The notes: generated by a model from the letters alone, not told the origin. A DNA stretch of 64,000 nt from Pseudomonas sp. FEN (GCF_904067045.1 NZ_CAJFDC010000011.1:30924-94923), one strand, 5' to 3'; counted from the stretch's first letter, positions 19,320 through 29,128 are shown. A program made the numbers and translations.

Positions 19320-20655
19320 AATCCCCCGGACCATCAGTTTCCGCACGGCGCTGATGTCCCTGGCGCTGTTCAGTTGTTCGTTCCTCGCGCTGTTCGGCTA
19401 CCTCTATTGGCAGACCGCCGGCTACCTGATGGCCGAGGTCGATAGCGCCCTGTATCGGCAGATCGACACCCGCAGCGCGCAATCCGACGAAGTGCGCCTG
19501 GAAGAAATCCGCAAGCACTCCGAACAGGATATCGACGGCCGGGTCCCCCATGGTCTCTACAATGCCCAGGGCAAGCTGATTGCCGGGGCGGTCAGTGACA
19601 TGCCGGCGTTCAAAGGCTATGACAAACCCAACGAATTTTTCTGGGAGAAGACCCGCCGAAAGGACCGACCGATCCGCTTCATGATGCATCGCCTGGACAA
19701 TGGCCAGACCCTGATGGTGGCCCAGGATATCCATGACATCCGCGAGTTCGACGAATTGCTGGTCAATGCAATGGTCTCCGGTGGCGCGCTGCTGTTGCTG
19801 GTGGGCTTGCTCGGGGCGGTCGGGCTGGGCTACGCGGCGCGCCGGCGCCTGGATGTGCTGACCCGCGCCATCGAACGCATCGTCAAGGGCGACCTCAATG
19901 AACGTCTGCCGACCCGCGGCAACCGGGACGATATCGACCGTATCGCCACGGTGGTCAACCAGATGCTCGACGAGCTGGAGCGCCTGATGAGCGAGGTCAA
20001 GGGCGTCTGCGACGATATCGCCCACGACTTGCGCACCCCCCTCACCCGCTTGCTCGCCGGTCTGGAGCGGGCCCAGCGGCGGCACCTGCGCGAAGACGAA
20101 TACGCGGCGGCCATCGACAACGCCATCGCGGATGCCCAGGGCTTGCTCTCGACCTTCCGCGCCCTGCTGCGGATTTCCGAGATCGAGGCCAGCGCCCGGC
20201 GCAGCAGCTTTGCCGAGATCGACCTGAACCGTATCGCCGCCGACGCCGCCGAGTTCTTCGAACCACTGGCCGAAGAGCGTGGCATCGAGCTGAGCCTGAG
20301 CTGTACGCCCGCGCCCTGCCTGATCTTCGGCGATGCGCAGTTGCTATTCGATGCCACCTACAACCTGCTGGACAACGCCATCAAGTTTTCGCCCGACCAC
20401 GGCCGGGTGCGGATGGTGGTGCTGGATACCCCGGGGCACCGAGGATTGTGCGTGGTCGACAATGGCCCGGGGATTCCCGAGGCCGAACGCGAGGCGGTGT
20501 TCCGCCGCCTGTATCGTTCCGAGTCGAGTCGGCATACGGCGGGCAACGGACTGGGCTTGAGCATGGTGGCGGCGGTGGCGCGGCTGCATGACATGCGCCT
20601 TGAGGTGCGGGATGCCCAGCCGGGTTGCCGGATCGAATTGATCGTCGGTTCCTGA
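19297..20655 (+). CDS. Sensor histidine kinase
   Basis: A 452-residue membrane kinase. Transmembrane helices are at about 15-37 and 158-180, enclosing a periplasmic sensor of about 120 residues. A HAMP linker (about 180-232) and a HisKA domain with H243 in DDIAHDLRTPLTR follow. The catalytic domain has the N box (NLLDNAIKFSP), G1 (DNGPGIP) and G2 (GNGLGLSM). It should phosphorylate the regulator encoded immediately upstream, and perhaps the orphan regulator at 17759-18457. The signal is unknown; association with an RND pump suggests envelope or drug stress (inference). Confidence 0.92.
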   Translation: MFSVHLREIPRTISFRTALMSLALFSCSFLALFGYLYWQTAGYLMAEVDSALYRQIDTRSAQSDEVRLEEIRKHSEQDIDGRVPHGLYNAQGKLIAGAVSDMPAFKGYDKPNEFFWEKTRRKDRPIRFMMHRLDNGQTLMVAQDIHDIREFDELLVNAMVSGGALLLLVGLLGAVGLGYAARRRLDVLTRAIERIVKGDLNERLPTRGNRDDIDRIATVVNQMLDELERLMSEVKGVCDDIAHDLRTPLTRLLAGLERAQRRHLREDEYAAAIDNAIADAQGLLSTFRALLRISEIEASARRSSFAEIDLNRIAADAAEFFEPLAEERGIELSLSCTPAPCLIFGDAQLLFDATYNLLDNAIKFSPDHGRVRMVVLDTPGHRGLCVVDNGPGIPEAEREAVFRRLYRSESSRHTAGNGLGLSMVAAVARLHDMRLEVRDAQPGCRIELIVGS

Positions 20656-20756
20656 AAGCCCAGCGATAAGTTTCATTGAGGCGACACAACAGTGGTGTAA
20701 AATCGATAGACCAGCGCTTGTGCCGATACTGGCACCTGCGCCCCTGCGGAGAGCGA

Positions 20757-21566
20757 ATGAACAAGGTCATCGCATTGCTATCGGGCTTGCCCCTGATGCT
20801 GGCGTTGAGTGGTTTTACCACCCGAAATCACCTCGACAACCAGGTCAAGCTGGACGACTACACACGCCAGAAGATCGAGTTCATCGAGACCCGGATCCTC
20901 AGGCACGCCGGCAACGAGCAAGGCGAGCGGATCAAGAATATCTCCGCCAACTTCCTCGGCACGCCCTATGTCGCGCATATGCTGGTCGGCTCCGCGACCG
21001 CGCCGGAGAAGCTGGTGATCGACTTCCGCGGTCTGGATTGCTTTACCTACCTGGATTATGTCGAGGCCCTGCGCAAGTCCGACAGCCTGCCGCGCTTCGT
21101 TGAAAACCTGGTCCGCACGCGCTACGCGCAGGGCAAGGTCAGCTACGCCGAACGCAAGCACTTCTTCACCGACTGGGCCCACACCCAGCCCCTCAACGCC
21201 CGGGATGTGACAACCCAGGCCAGCCCCAGGGCCACGACCGTCACCAAGGTCTTGAATGCACAAGCGGACAGCGCGGGTGGCACGCTGATCCCGTCGCTCG
21301 GCACGGTCGAGCGCGCCATCACCTACATCCCCAGCCAGTGGATCGACGACAGCGTGGTCAGCCACCTGAAAACCGGTGACTACATCGGGATCTACACCCC
21401 GGCCGAAGGGCTGGATGTCACCCACACCGGCATCTTCATCATGACCGACAAGGGGCCGGTGCTGCGCAATGCTTCCGCCCGCGAAGCCAACCACAAGGTG
21501 GTCGATTCGCCGTTCCTGGAGTACGTGAGGAAAACCCCGGGCATCGTGGTACTCAGGGCGATCTGA
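20757..21566 (+). CDS. DUF1460 family secreted amidase-like protein
   Basis: A 269-residue protein with a signal peptide (MNKVIALLSGLPLMLALSG). Its features fit DUF1460, a NlpC/P60-related fold: the cysteine in GLDCFTYLDYVEALRK and the histidine in VTHTGIFI are the probable catalytic pair. Members of this family have been linked to cleavage of cell-wall peptides (N-acetylmuramoyl-L-alanine amidase-like). The start at 20757 is chosen for the signal peptide and a GGAGAGCGA ribosome site. It lies 101 bases after the kinase and could be co-transcribed with the two-component system. Confidence 0.8.
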   Translation: MNKVIALLSGLPLMLALSGFTTRNHLDNQVKLDDYTRQKIEFIETRILRHAGNEQGERIKNISANFLGTPYVAHMLVGSATAPEKLVIDFRGLDCFTYLDYVEALRKSDSLPRFVENLVRTRYAQGKVSYAERKHFFTDWAHTQPLNARDVTTQASPRATTVTKVLNAQADSAGGTLIPSLGTVERAITYIPSQWIDDSVVSHLKTGDYIGIYTPAEGLDVTHTGIFIMTDKGPVLRNASAREANHKVVDSPFLEYVRKTPGIVVLRAI

Positions 21567-21572
21567 GTGGTG

Positions 21573-22469
21573 TCAGCGCTGCAGCGGTATGTCATCGGCG
21601 CAGATGAAATCGATGAACGCGCGTAGCTTGGGGGTCAAGTAGCGACTCGACGGCCAGACCACCTGCATCTGTAGCGTGCGCAGGATTCGCCCCGGCAATA
21701 TCGACTCCAGTTCGCCGACCGCCAGCGCCTCGCGCACGGCGAACTCGGGTACGCAGGCAATGCCCAGGCCTTGCCGAGCGGTATGGATCAACATATCCAG
21801 GTTGTTGCAGACCATCGTCTCCGGCACCTTCAGCTCAGTGCCCTGGGCCAGCCCCGCCAACGGCCACTTTTCCAGCTTGCCGGTGGAAGGCATCCGGTAA
21901 TGCAGGCATTGGTGCTCCAACAGCTGTTCCACCGCCTGCGGGTAACCCTTCGCGGCGAAATAGCCCGGTGCGCCCACCAGATGAAACTCGCAGTTGCCCA
22001 ACTTCCTGGCCATCAGCCGCGAATCGTGCAATTGCCCAGTGCGGATCACGGCATCAAACCCCTCCTCGACCAGATCCACCAGGCGATCGGTGAAGTCCAG
22101 CTCCAGGCGGACTTCCGGATATTGGCGCATGAACGACGAAAGTTGCATGAACAGCACCTTGCCCTGCAACGGCAGACTGATGCGCAACGTGCCCCGTGGC
22201 GCTTGGCTGGAACTGCAGAGCTCCTGCTCGGCCGCTTCCAGTTCATTGAGCACTCGCCGACAGCGCTCAAGAAACAGCGTGCCTTCGGCGGTCAGGTTGA
22301 TGCTGCGGGTATTGCGATGGAACAGCCGCGCACTGAGCTTGTGCTCCATGCGGGCGATACTTTTGCCCACGGCCGAGGCGGAAATACCGAGCAAGCGGCC
22401 GGCGGCGACAAAACTACGACTTTCGGCGACCTGCACGAACACGGTGATGCCATTGAGTTTGTCCACCAC
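21573..22469 (-). CDS. LysR family transcriptional regulator
   Basis: A 298-residue LysR protein. The helix-turn-helix is at about 1-60 (DKLNGITVFVQVAESRSFVAAGRLLGISASAVGKSIARME), followed by a two-lobe substrate-binding domain. It is of the group common in Pseudomonas that has a single-gene recognition context. It is transcribed divergently from the serine hydrolase/MFS pair with 122 bases between, which probably contain its operator. The inducer is unknown. Confidence 0.9.
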   Translation of the reverse strand: MVDKLNGITVFVQVAESRSFVAAGRLLGISASAVGKSIARMEHKLSARLFHRNTRSINLTAEGTLFLERCRRVLNELEAAEQELCSSSQAPRGTLRISLPLQGKVLFMQLSSFMRQYPEVRLELDFTDRLVDLVEEGFDAVIRTGQLHDSRLMARKLGNCEFHLVGAPGYFAAKGYPQAVEQLLEHQCLHYRMPSTGKLEKWPLAGLAQGTELKVPETMVCNNLDMLIHTARQGLGIACVPEFAVREALAVGELESILPGRILRTLQMQVVWPSSRYLTPKLRAFIDFICADDIPLQR

Positions 22470-22591
22470 TCGCTCCCTTGATTAAGGACAAAAAGATCCG
22501 TATAGCGCGGAATTGTAACCTCTGTTTTCCTGATATGCCCCGCTCTACCATCGAATCATCAGCTTGACTCATCCATCACTCGGGGCCCGAT

Positions 22592-23782
22592 ATGTCTGTC
22601 AACGAACCGCTACGCACATTGCAATCCCTTCGTCCTGTCGAGACGACCAGTCTGGCGTCACGGATCGATGCCGTGCTCGAACAGACCCTGCATGAGCGAC
22701 GCCTGGTCGGCGCCGTGGTCCTGGTCGCTCATCGCGGTCAACAGGTCTATCAGCGCGCGGCGGGCCTGGCCGACCGCGAGGCTCAGGTGCCGATGCGCCA
22801 GGATGCACTGTTCCGCCTGTCCTCGGTCTCCAAGCCGATCACCTCGGTTGCGGCACTGGCGCTGATCGCCCAGGGCCGCATCAACCTGGACGACGACATC
22901 AGCCACTGGCTGCCGCACTTCAAGCCGACCCTGGCCGACGGCACGCCGGCGCTGATTACCGTACGCCAACTGCTGACCCATACCGCCGGGCTCACCTATG
23001 GTTTCCTGGAAAGCGATCAGGGCGGAGCTTATCTCGAGGCCGGCGTCTCCGACGGCATGGACCGCACCGAGCTTTCCCTGGAAGAAAACCTGCGCCGTCT
23101 GGGCCAGGCGCCCTTGCTCTACAAACCGGGCAGTCACTGGGGCTACTCGATTGCCACCGATGTCCTGGGCGCTGTCATCGCCGCCGCACATGGCACCTCG
23201 CTGGCCGAGGCCGTGGACCAGTTGGTCGCCCGTCCATTGGGCTGGAGCGACAGCGGTTTCCGGCTGACCGACGCCAACCGCCTGAGTCCGGCCTACCTCA
23301 ACGACCAGCCACAGCCACGGCGCATGCGGGCACGGGAAGTGGTGCCGGTGTTCGAAGGCACCGCCGGCATCCGGCTGGACCCTGCCCGGGCCCTGGACAG
23401 CGGGGCTTACGACTCCGGTGGTTCGGGCATGGTCGGCAGTGCTGGCGAGTTTCTCCAACTCCTGGAAACCCTGCGTAAAGGCGGCGCCCCGCTACTCCCC
23501 AAGCACCTGGTGGCGGAAATGGCCAGCAACCAGACCGACGACCTGGAGTTGGCCAACTGGCCCGGACGCGGCTTCGGCCTGGGCTTCACGGTGCTCAAGG
23601 ATCCGCTTGCCGCGCAGACCGCCGAATCGGTTGGCACTTGGCGCCTGGGTGGTGCCTACGGGCACTCCTGGTTCGTCGACCCGGCCCAGGAGTTGACAGT
23701 GGTGGCCTTCACCAATACAGCCTTCGAAGGCATGTTCGGGCAATTCACCGTCGACCTCTGCAACGCGGTCTACGGCCAGTAA
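22592..23782 (+). CDS. Serine hydrolase, class C beta-lactamase/esterase family
   Basis: A 396-residue penicillin-binding-fold hydrolase (EstB-like). The S-x-x-K motif is S78-V-S-K81, a tyrosine motif is in HWGYSIATDVLG, and the third motif region is GGAYGHSWFVDP in place of KTG, which is usual for esterases of this family. No signal peptide is evident, so it is probably a cytosolic esterase or amidase rather than a secreted beta-lactamase. It is followed after 77 bases by an MFS exporter on the same strand, both likely controlled by the divergent LysR gene. Confidence 0.88.
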   Translation: MSVNEPLRTLQSLRPVETTSLASRIDAVLEQTLHERRLVGAVVLVAHRGQQVYQRAAGLADREAQVPMRQDALFRLSSVSKPITSVAALALIAQGRINLDDDISHWLPHFKPTLADGTPALITVRQLLTHTAGLTYGFLESDQGGAYLEAGVSDGMDRTELSLEENLRRLGQAPLLYKPGSHWGYSIATDVLGAVIAAAHGTSLAEAVDQLVARPLGWSDSGFRLTDANRLSPAYLNDQPQPRRMRAREVVPVFEGTAGIRLDPARALDSGAYDSGGSGMVGSAGEFLQLLETLRKGGAPLLPKHLVAEMASNQTDDLELANWPGRGFGLGFTVLKDPLAAQTAESVGTWRLGGAYGHSWFVDPAQELTVVAFTNTAFEGMFGQFTVDLCNAVYGQ

Positions 23783-23859
23783 TACCGTGCCAGCAGCTGT
23801 TCGAGCGGATCTGGCGCTTCGAATTGATCATCCCCTCACCGAGACCCGGAGTCCGGATC

Positions 23860-25044
23860 ATGAAAGTCCTCCATCCGATCTACTTCCTGGCCCTGGGCCT
23901 GTTCGGCCTCTACACCCTCGAGTTCGGCGTGGTCGGCCTTCTGCCGACGATCATCGAACGCTTCGCCATCAGCGCCTCCCAGGCCGGCCTGCTGGTGGGA
24001 TTGTTCGCACTGATCATCGCGGTGTTCGGTCCGATCATGGTGTTGCTGCTCTCGCGCTTCAACCGCAAGCGAATGCTCAGCCTGGCACTGTTCTTGTTCG
24101 CCGGCAGCAGCGTGCTGTCGGCCTACGCACCGAACTTCGAATCGCTGTTGCTGCTGCGCAGCATCCCGGCGTTGTTCCATCCCCTGTACTTTTCCCTGGC
24201 ATTCGTCGCGGCCAGCGCGCTGTACCCGCCTCAGGAGTCGACGCGGGCCGCCGCCAAGGCATTTGTCGGCACCAGCATGGGCATGGTCCTCGGGGTACCC
24301 TTGACCACCCTGATCGCAGCACAATACTCCTATGAGACTTCGTTCCTGTTTTGCGCGGCAATCAACTGCATCGCGGGCCTGGGGATCATTGCCCAGTTGC
24401 CCGAGGCCCCGGCCAAGGTGAGCGTGTCCTACCGGGAACAACTGGCGATCCTGCGCAAATTCCCGCTGTGGTTGAACATCACTGCCTCGACCCTGATCTT
24501 TGCCGCGATGTTTTCGGTGTACAGCTACTCGGCCGAGTACCTGGCCAAGGAGGCGGGCATGAGCGCTCAGTCGATCAGTATCCTGCTGGTGGTATTCGGT
24601 ATCGCAGGCGTCGCTGGCAACCTGTATGCCGGTAAGCTGATCGGCCAGAACCTGGCTCGCACCACCCTGCTACATCCGCTCCTGTTAGCCGCTGCGTATG
24701 GCCTGCTGTACCTGTTCGCCAGCCCGTCCTTGCCGGGCATGCTGCTGATCGCGGCGATCTGGGGCGCGACGCATACCAGTGGGCTGATCGTCACGCAGAT
24801 CTGGCTCACCTCCGAAGCCCCGCAAGCGCCAGAGTTCGCTACCGGTCTGTACATCTCCTTCATCAACCTGGGCGTAACCATCGGCACCACGACCGGCGGC
24901 TGGTTCCTCGCTCGCCTCGGCTTGCAGGGCACCCTGTACAGCGGTGGCCTGTTTGCCGGGCTGGCCGTGCTGGTCATTGCGCTAAAGGTGCTGTTCTTCA
25001 GCGGTGCCGGCGCGCAGACGCGCGCGCCTGTCGCCAGCGACTGA
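23860..25044 (+). CDS. MFS transporter, DHA1 drug/sugar exporter type
   Basis: A 394-residue protein with about 12 hydrophobic segments and the MFS motif A region between helices 2 and 3 (FNRKRM loop). The N terminus (FLALGLFGLYTLEFGVVGLLPTI) resembles the arabinose-efflux/AraJ-like DHA1 group. The start at 23860 is chosen because the upstream frame overlaps the hydrolase gene and is not hydrophobic. It forms a probable two-gene unit with the serine hydrolase. The substrate is unknown. A GC-rich hairpin follows the stop. Confidence 0.88.
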   Translation: MKVLHPIYFLALGLFGLYTLEFGVVGLLPTIIERFAISASQAGLLVGLFALIIAVFGPIMVLLLSRFNRKRMLSLALFLFAGSSVLSAYAPNFESLLLLRSIPALFHPLYFSLAFVAASALYPPQESTRAAAKAFVGTSMGMVLGVPLTTLIAAQYSYETSFLFCAAINCIAGLGIIAQLPEAPAKVSVSYREQLAILRKFPLWLNITASTLIFAAMFSVYSYSAEYLAKEAGMSAQSISILLVVFGIAGVAGNLYAGKLIGQNLARTTLLHPLLLAAAYGLLYLFASPSLPGMLLIAAIWGATHTSGLIVTQIWLTSEAPQAPEFATGLYISFINLGVTIGTTTGGWFLARLGLQGTLYSGGLFAGLAVLVIALKVLFFSGAGAQTRAPVASD

Positions 25045-25096
25045 GTGAAACACGGATGCTTGTCCATTGACTGACGAACCTTCGGCGCACCTGTCA

Positions 25097-25128
25097 ACAC
25101 AGCCCACCGCGAGGTGGGCGGGGCTGTT
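25097..25128. terminator. Probable bidirectional hairpin between convergent genes
   Basis: An inverted repeat with inner stem CCCACC/GGTGGG around GCGA and an outer ACAGC/GCTGT pairing lies between the convergent MFS and chemoreceptor genes. There is no long T tract, so intrinsic termination is only probable. Confidence 0.45.
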
Positions 25129-25159
25129 ACGGCCGTGGGCGGCGACCCGGCTGAAACGT

Positions 25160-26782
25160 CTAGATCTGGAAGTGCCTGACCATCGTGTTGAGCTCGGCGG
25201 CCAGGCTGGCCAGGGACTGCGACGCGGCGGTGGTCTGGTGCGAGCCTTCGGAAGACTGGATCGACAGCTCGCGGATATTCAGCAGGTTGCGATCCACCGC
25301 GCGCGCGACATGCGCCTGCTCGTCGGCGGCCGTGGTGATGACCAGGTTGCGGTTGTTGATCTCGTCATTCGCCTCGACGATCTCCGCCAACGCCGTCTTC
25401 GCCGATTCGGCGAGTTCCAGGGTCTGCCGGGTCATGGAACTGCTGTTGTGCATGGAGCTCACCGCGTTGGCGGTACCGGCCTGGATGCTGCCGATCATCT
25501 CTTCGATTTCCCGGGTCGACTGCGCGGTCCGGTGGGCCAAGGCCCGCACTTCATCGGCGACCACCGCGAAGCCACGACCAGCCTCACCGGCGCGTGCGGC
25601 TTCAATGGCGGCATTGAGCGCCAGCAGGTTGGTCTGCTCGGCGATGGTGCGAATCACATCGAGAACCTTGCCGATGCCCTGTGCCTGCTCCGCCAGCCCG
25701 CCGATCTGTTCGGAGCTGACCTCGACCCCACGGGTCAAGGCCACGATGGCGGTGACCGCCTCGATCATGCGCTGCTGCCCCGTCAGCGCAATCGTCCGCG
25801 ACCCCTGGGAAAGTTCCGAGGTCGACGAGGCATTCCTGGCCACCTCTTCAATGGCGCTGGTCATTTCGGTCACGGCGGTGGCGGCCTGCTCGATTTCACC
25901 ATGCTGCTGTTGCAGGTCGCGGCTGCTCTCGGCGGTCACCGCGTTCAGCTCTTCGGCTGCCGACGCCAATTGCGTCGATGAGCCGGCGATTTGCTTGAGG
26001 GTGGTGAGCAAGCTGCCCTGCATGGCGGCCAGCGCCGTGAGCAAACGGCTGGCTTCGTCGTTGCCGACCGGATCGATCGGTTGTGTCAGATCGCCCTTGG
26101 CGATGGTTTCCGCGACCAGCACCGCTTCGATGATCGGTACGGTGATGCTGCGGGTGAGCAGCCAGGCCACCAGCACGGTGCCGATACCCACCAGCAGAAT
26201 CACCAGGCCGATACCCGTTACCGCGTTTTCATAAGTGCTTACCGACTGTTTGCCCGCCCGCTCGGCGCCGCTATTCGCGCGCTCGATCAGGTCATCCAGA
26301 TTCTTGGTCATCTGTTCTTAGGCGTCGCGGATAGTCGTGAGGTAGGCATTGGCGCCGGCCTTGTCCCCTTGCCGCGACAGCCTGAGCAGCTCAAGGTGAT
26401 TCTTGGCATAGGCCTCCAGGCTGCGGTTGAATGCGTCCAACCGCCCTTTTTCTTCGCTGGAGGTCAGCAACCCCGCGTAAATCGCCATCTGCTCATGAAC
26501 GTTCTGCAAGCGCCCGGCCGATTTGTCCTCATAGACTTTCATATCCGCGTCGCTGGCGGACAGGATGTGGGCCATGGAGCCCAGGCGATAACGGTCCAGC
26601 GAGGCGTTCGCCGCCGCCAGCACCCGCACCCGCTGCAACCAGTTGTTCTGGATATCGGCGGCCTGGGCCTGGACGTCGCGGGTCTGCTTCAAGGCGAACA
26701 AGCCCAGAAACACACTGAGCAAGGCGATAGCGGCAAAACCGATGAACGCTCGGGGGGCAATCCGGATATTTCTCAACAGCAT
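25160..26782 (-). pseudogene. Methyl-accepting chemotaxis receptor interrupted by an in-frame TAA
   Basis: The two parts are in one frame. 26321-26782 encodes the N-terminal 154 residues: a membrane helix (about 13-31) and a four-helix-bundle sensor. 25160-26311 encodes the second membrane helix ([21 protein letters not shown]), HAMP and the full signalling domain with hairpin tip [20 protein letters not shown]. Only one TAA codon (26318-26320) separates them, where a single base change from TAT or TAC would restore about 540 residues. The ATG at 26311 has no good ribosome site. It is either a true nonsense mutation or a base-call error. Confidence 0.85.
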
Positions 26783-27004
26783 GGGCGGGATCTCGCAGAG
26801 AACGGGGACGGAAGACGACAGGCCACGGCAAGATCATCGGCGAGCCCGGCCAAAGGCTATCGGCCTGGATTCGGCATTCTTCAGCGCTGCTTCAGACGTA
26901 TGTGAAAAACGTGGAAAAACCATCCGATTGGAAAGCCCCCCCTTTTACGATAGTCTGTCAGCCCGCGAAAAATCGCCCTCGACCTCAAATCGGATCCATC
27001 GCGC

Positions 27005-28027
27005 ATGACAAACAGTCCGCTACAGGCAGCAGAAAAAATCCTATTGGTTGCTCCGCACCGCCTGGGCGATACTTTGTTTGCAACGCCAGGTATTCGTGCA
27101 CTACGTCTGGCCAAACCGCATGCTCAGATAGATGCCGTCACCTTGTCCGAACTTGCTCATGAACTGCTTTCGCGAAACTCGTGCATCAATACACTCTATC
27201 GCGCAGAAGATCAGCCTATTGAGCAATTGGCCGTGGGATATGACGTGATCTTGCCATTGCAGAACATTAAAAATACCGCCACGTACTTGAAAGATGTTCC
27301 AAAGGTTTTGATGCTGCCGCGTTATGCTGGTGCGTTTCATTACTCGGAAGACTTTTACCGTTTTGTTCTCCAACACCTGCCACAAGCGGTTCAAGACCCA
27401 CTGGGCGCCTATGAGCTCAATGTGACCGCGGAGGATTTGTCACAGGCGGATGGGTTGTTGAAAAAAATTCCCTCCGCCCCCGAGCCTTTTATTATTGCCT
27501 TGCACATGGGCTGTCATCAGATTTCGAAAAAAGGTCGGGGCCTCCTGTCCAAGCTATTTCCTTCCTTGATGACAAAAGATACGCGCAGCTGGTCTTTCAA
27601 GCGTTTCGATCATTTGGTACAGCGCTTGGTGCAGCAGCACCCCTCGGTCTATATCGTGCTCACAGGCTCACCCAGCGAAGCCTTTGCAGGCGACGCGTTA
27701 ACCGCTCACCCACACATTGTGAATCTCATCGGCAAAACCAATGTCGGCCAACTCGCGGCGCTGTTCAAGCGTTGCGACTTGCTCCTGACCGGCGATACCG
27801 GCCCCATGCACGTCGCCTGTGCGATGGACCTGCCCATGGTATTGCTCTGTGGCAAGACCGATCCAGCGCATACCGGACCTTATCCCGCGCGCGCGCATCA
27901 CACCATTATTCAGAAAGACGGGATGGATAATATTTCGGTGGATGAGGTTTATCAGACCGTTACGCGATATCTGTCCGCTGCGGCAACACAGCCGGATTCA
28001 GCGTCCATCACCTCAGCAGCAATCTGA
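27005..28027 (+). CDS. Glycosyltransferase family 9 (heptosyltransferase-like) protein
   Basis: A 340-residue GT9 protein. The N-terminal Rossmann half opens with ILLVAPHRLGDTLFATPGIRAL. The C-terminal half has the sugar-nucleotide pocket signature LLTGDTGPMHVACAMDLPMVLLCG. GT9 enzymes add heptose or related sugars to lipopolysaccharide core, or modify other glycans. No other lipopolysaccharide gene lies nearby. Base composition is clearly more AT-rich than the flanking genes, which suggests horizontal acquisition. It is followed by a strong hairpin. The acceptor is unknown. Confidence 0.85.
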   Translation: MTNSPLQAAEKILLVAPHRLGDTLFATPGIRALRLAKPHAQIDAVTLSELAHELLSRNSCINTLYRAEDQPIEQLAVGYDVILPLQNIKNTATYLKDVPKVLMLPRYAGAFHYSEDFYRFVLQHLPQAVQDPLGAYELNVTAEDLSQADGLLKKIPSAPEPFIIALHMGCHQISKKGRGLLSKLFPSLMTKDTRSWSFKRFDHLVQRLVQQHPSVYIVLTGSPSEAFAGDALTAHPHIVNLIGKTNVGQLAALFKRCDLLLTGDTGPMHVACAMDLPMVLLCGKTDPAHTGPYPARAHHTIIQKDGMDNISVDEVYQTVTRYLSAAATQPDSASITSAAI

Positions 28028-28059
28028 AACTCGCGAATAGAGAAAGCGATACTCATACA

Positions 28060-28091
28060 CAACAAGGGCCTGAACAGGCCCTTGTCGTTTA
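28060..28091. terminator. Rho-independent-type terminator, bidirectional
   Basis: A perfect 11-base stem (ACAAGGGCCTG at 28062-28072 with CAGGCCCTTGT at 28075-28085) is followed by a short T-rich tail. It separates the convergent GT9 gene and the inositol permease gene and can serve both. Confidence 0.8.
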
Positions 28092-28099
28092 CGGTAAAC

Positions 28100-29128
28100 T
28101 CAGCGCTTGAGTTTGCGCTTGTTGCGGTATTGGTCGATGACCACCGCGATCACAATGATCAACCCTTTGATGATGTCCTGGATATAGGCATCGACGCCGA
28201 CAAAGGTGAACCCGCTGGCCATGACCCCGAGGATCAGCGCGCCGATCACCGTGCCGCTGACGCGCCCCACCCCACCGGCCAGGCTGGTCCCACCGATCAC
28301 CGCCGCGGCAATCGCATCCAGTTCGTAAGACATGCCCATGCCCGCCTGCCCGGTGGCGGCACGTGCCGAGGCCACTACTCCAGCCAACCCCGACAGCAGC
28401 CCGGCGATGCTATAGACGATCACCAGGTGGCGCTTGACGTTGATCCCCGAAGTGCGCGCCGCCTGCATGTTGCCGCCAATCGCATAGGTGTACTTGCCGT
28501 ACTTGGTGTAACGCAGGGCGATGTGGAAGATCACCGCCACCACCAGGAAAATGATCACCGGCATCGCGCCGTGACCGATCGCCGTATAGGAATCCGAGAG
28601 CATGCTCACCGGCTGGCCTTCGGTGTAGTAACGCGCCAGGCCGCGGGCCGAGACCATCATGCCCAGGGTGGCAATGAAGGGTGGAATCCCGGTCAGGGCA
28701 ATGATGCTGCCATTGATCGCCCCCGCCAGCAGTCCCACCCCGAGCCCGACGAGCACCGGGATCCACACCGGCAGATCGGTCAGCGACGGAAACACCGCCC
28801 GAGCGAAATCCGAGGTTTGCGCCAGGCTCGCGGCGATCATCGCCGAGAGCGCCAGCACCGAGCCCGACGACAGGTCGATGCCAGTGGTGATGATCACCTG
28901 GGTCACGCCAATCGCCAGCAGACCAATGATCGAGACCTGCAGGATCATCAGCACCAGGCGCTGGGAATTCATCAGGAAGCTCTGGTCGCGCACGATCCAG
29001 CCGAACACCTCAAAAACCAGGCCAATGCCGATCAGTACCAGGAAGATACTCAATTCGGTGGGAAGGCGCCGGCGACTCTTGACCGGTACCGTTGCAGGTT
29101 TGTTTTCCAGTATTGCGTTCATAACCAC
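28100..29128 (-). CDS. Inositol/sugar ABC transporter permease
   Basis: A 342-residue membrane protein of the RbsC/XylH carbohydrate permease family, with about eight to ten hydrophobic helices and the family segments GIDLSSGSVLALSAM and GTSLAGGVGRVSGTVIGALIL. With the ATPase and binding protein encoded upstream it forms a CUT2-type importer. Because it is embedded in a complete inositol catabolic locus, myo-inositol is the probable substrate (inference). It is the last gene of the importer operon, 60 bases after the ATPase gene, ending at the terminator hairpin. Confidence 0.9.
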   Translation of the reverse strand: MVMNAILENKPATVPVKSRRRLPTELSIFLVLIGIGLVFEVFGWIVRDQSFLMNSQRLVLMILQVSIIGLLAIGVTQVIITTGIDLSSGSVLALSAMIAASLAQTSDFARAVFPSLTDLPVWIPVLVGLGVGLLAGAINGSIIALTGIPPFIATLGMMVSARGLARYYTEGQPVSMLSDSYTAIGHGAMPVIIFLVVAVIFHIALRYTKYGKYTYAIGGNMQAARTSGINVKRHLVIVYSIAGLLSGLAGVVASARAATGQAGMGMSYELDAIAAAVIGGTSLAGGVGRVSGTVIGALILGVMASGFTFVGVDAYIQDIIKGLIIVIAVVIDQYRNKRKLKR

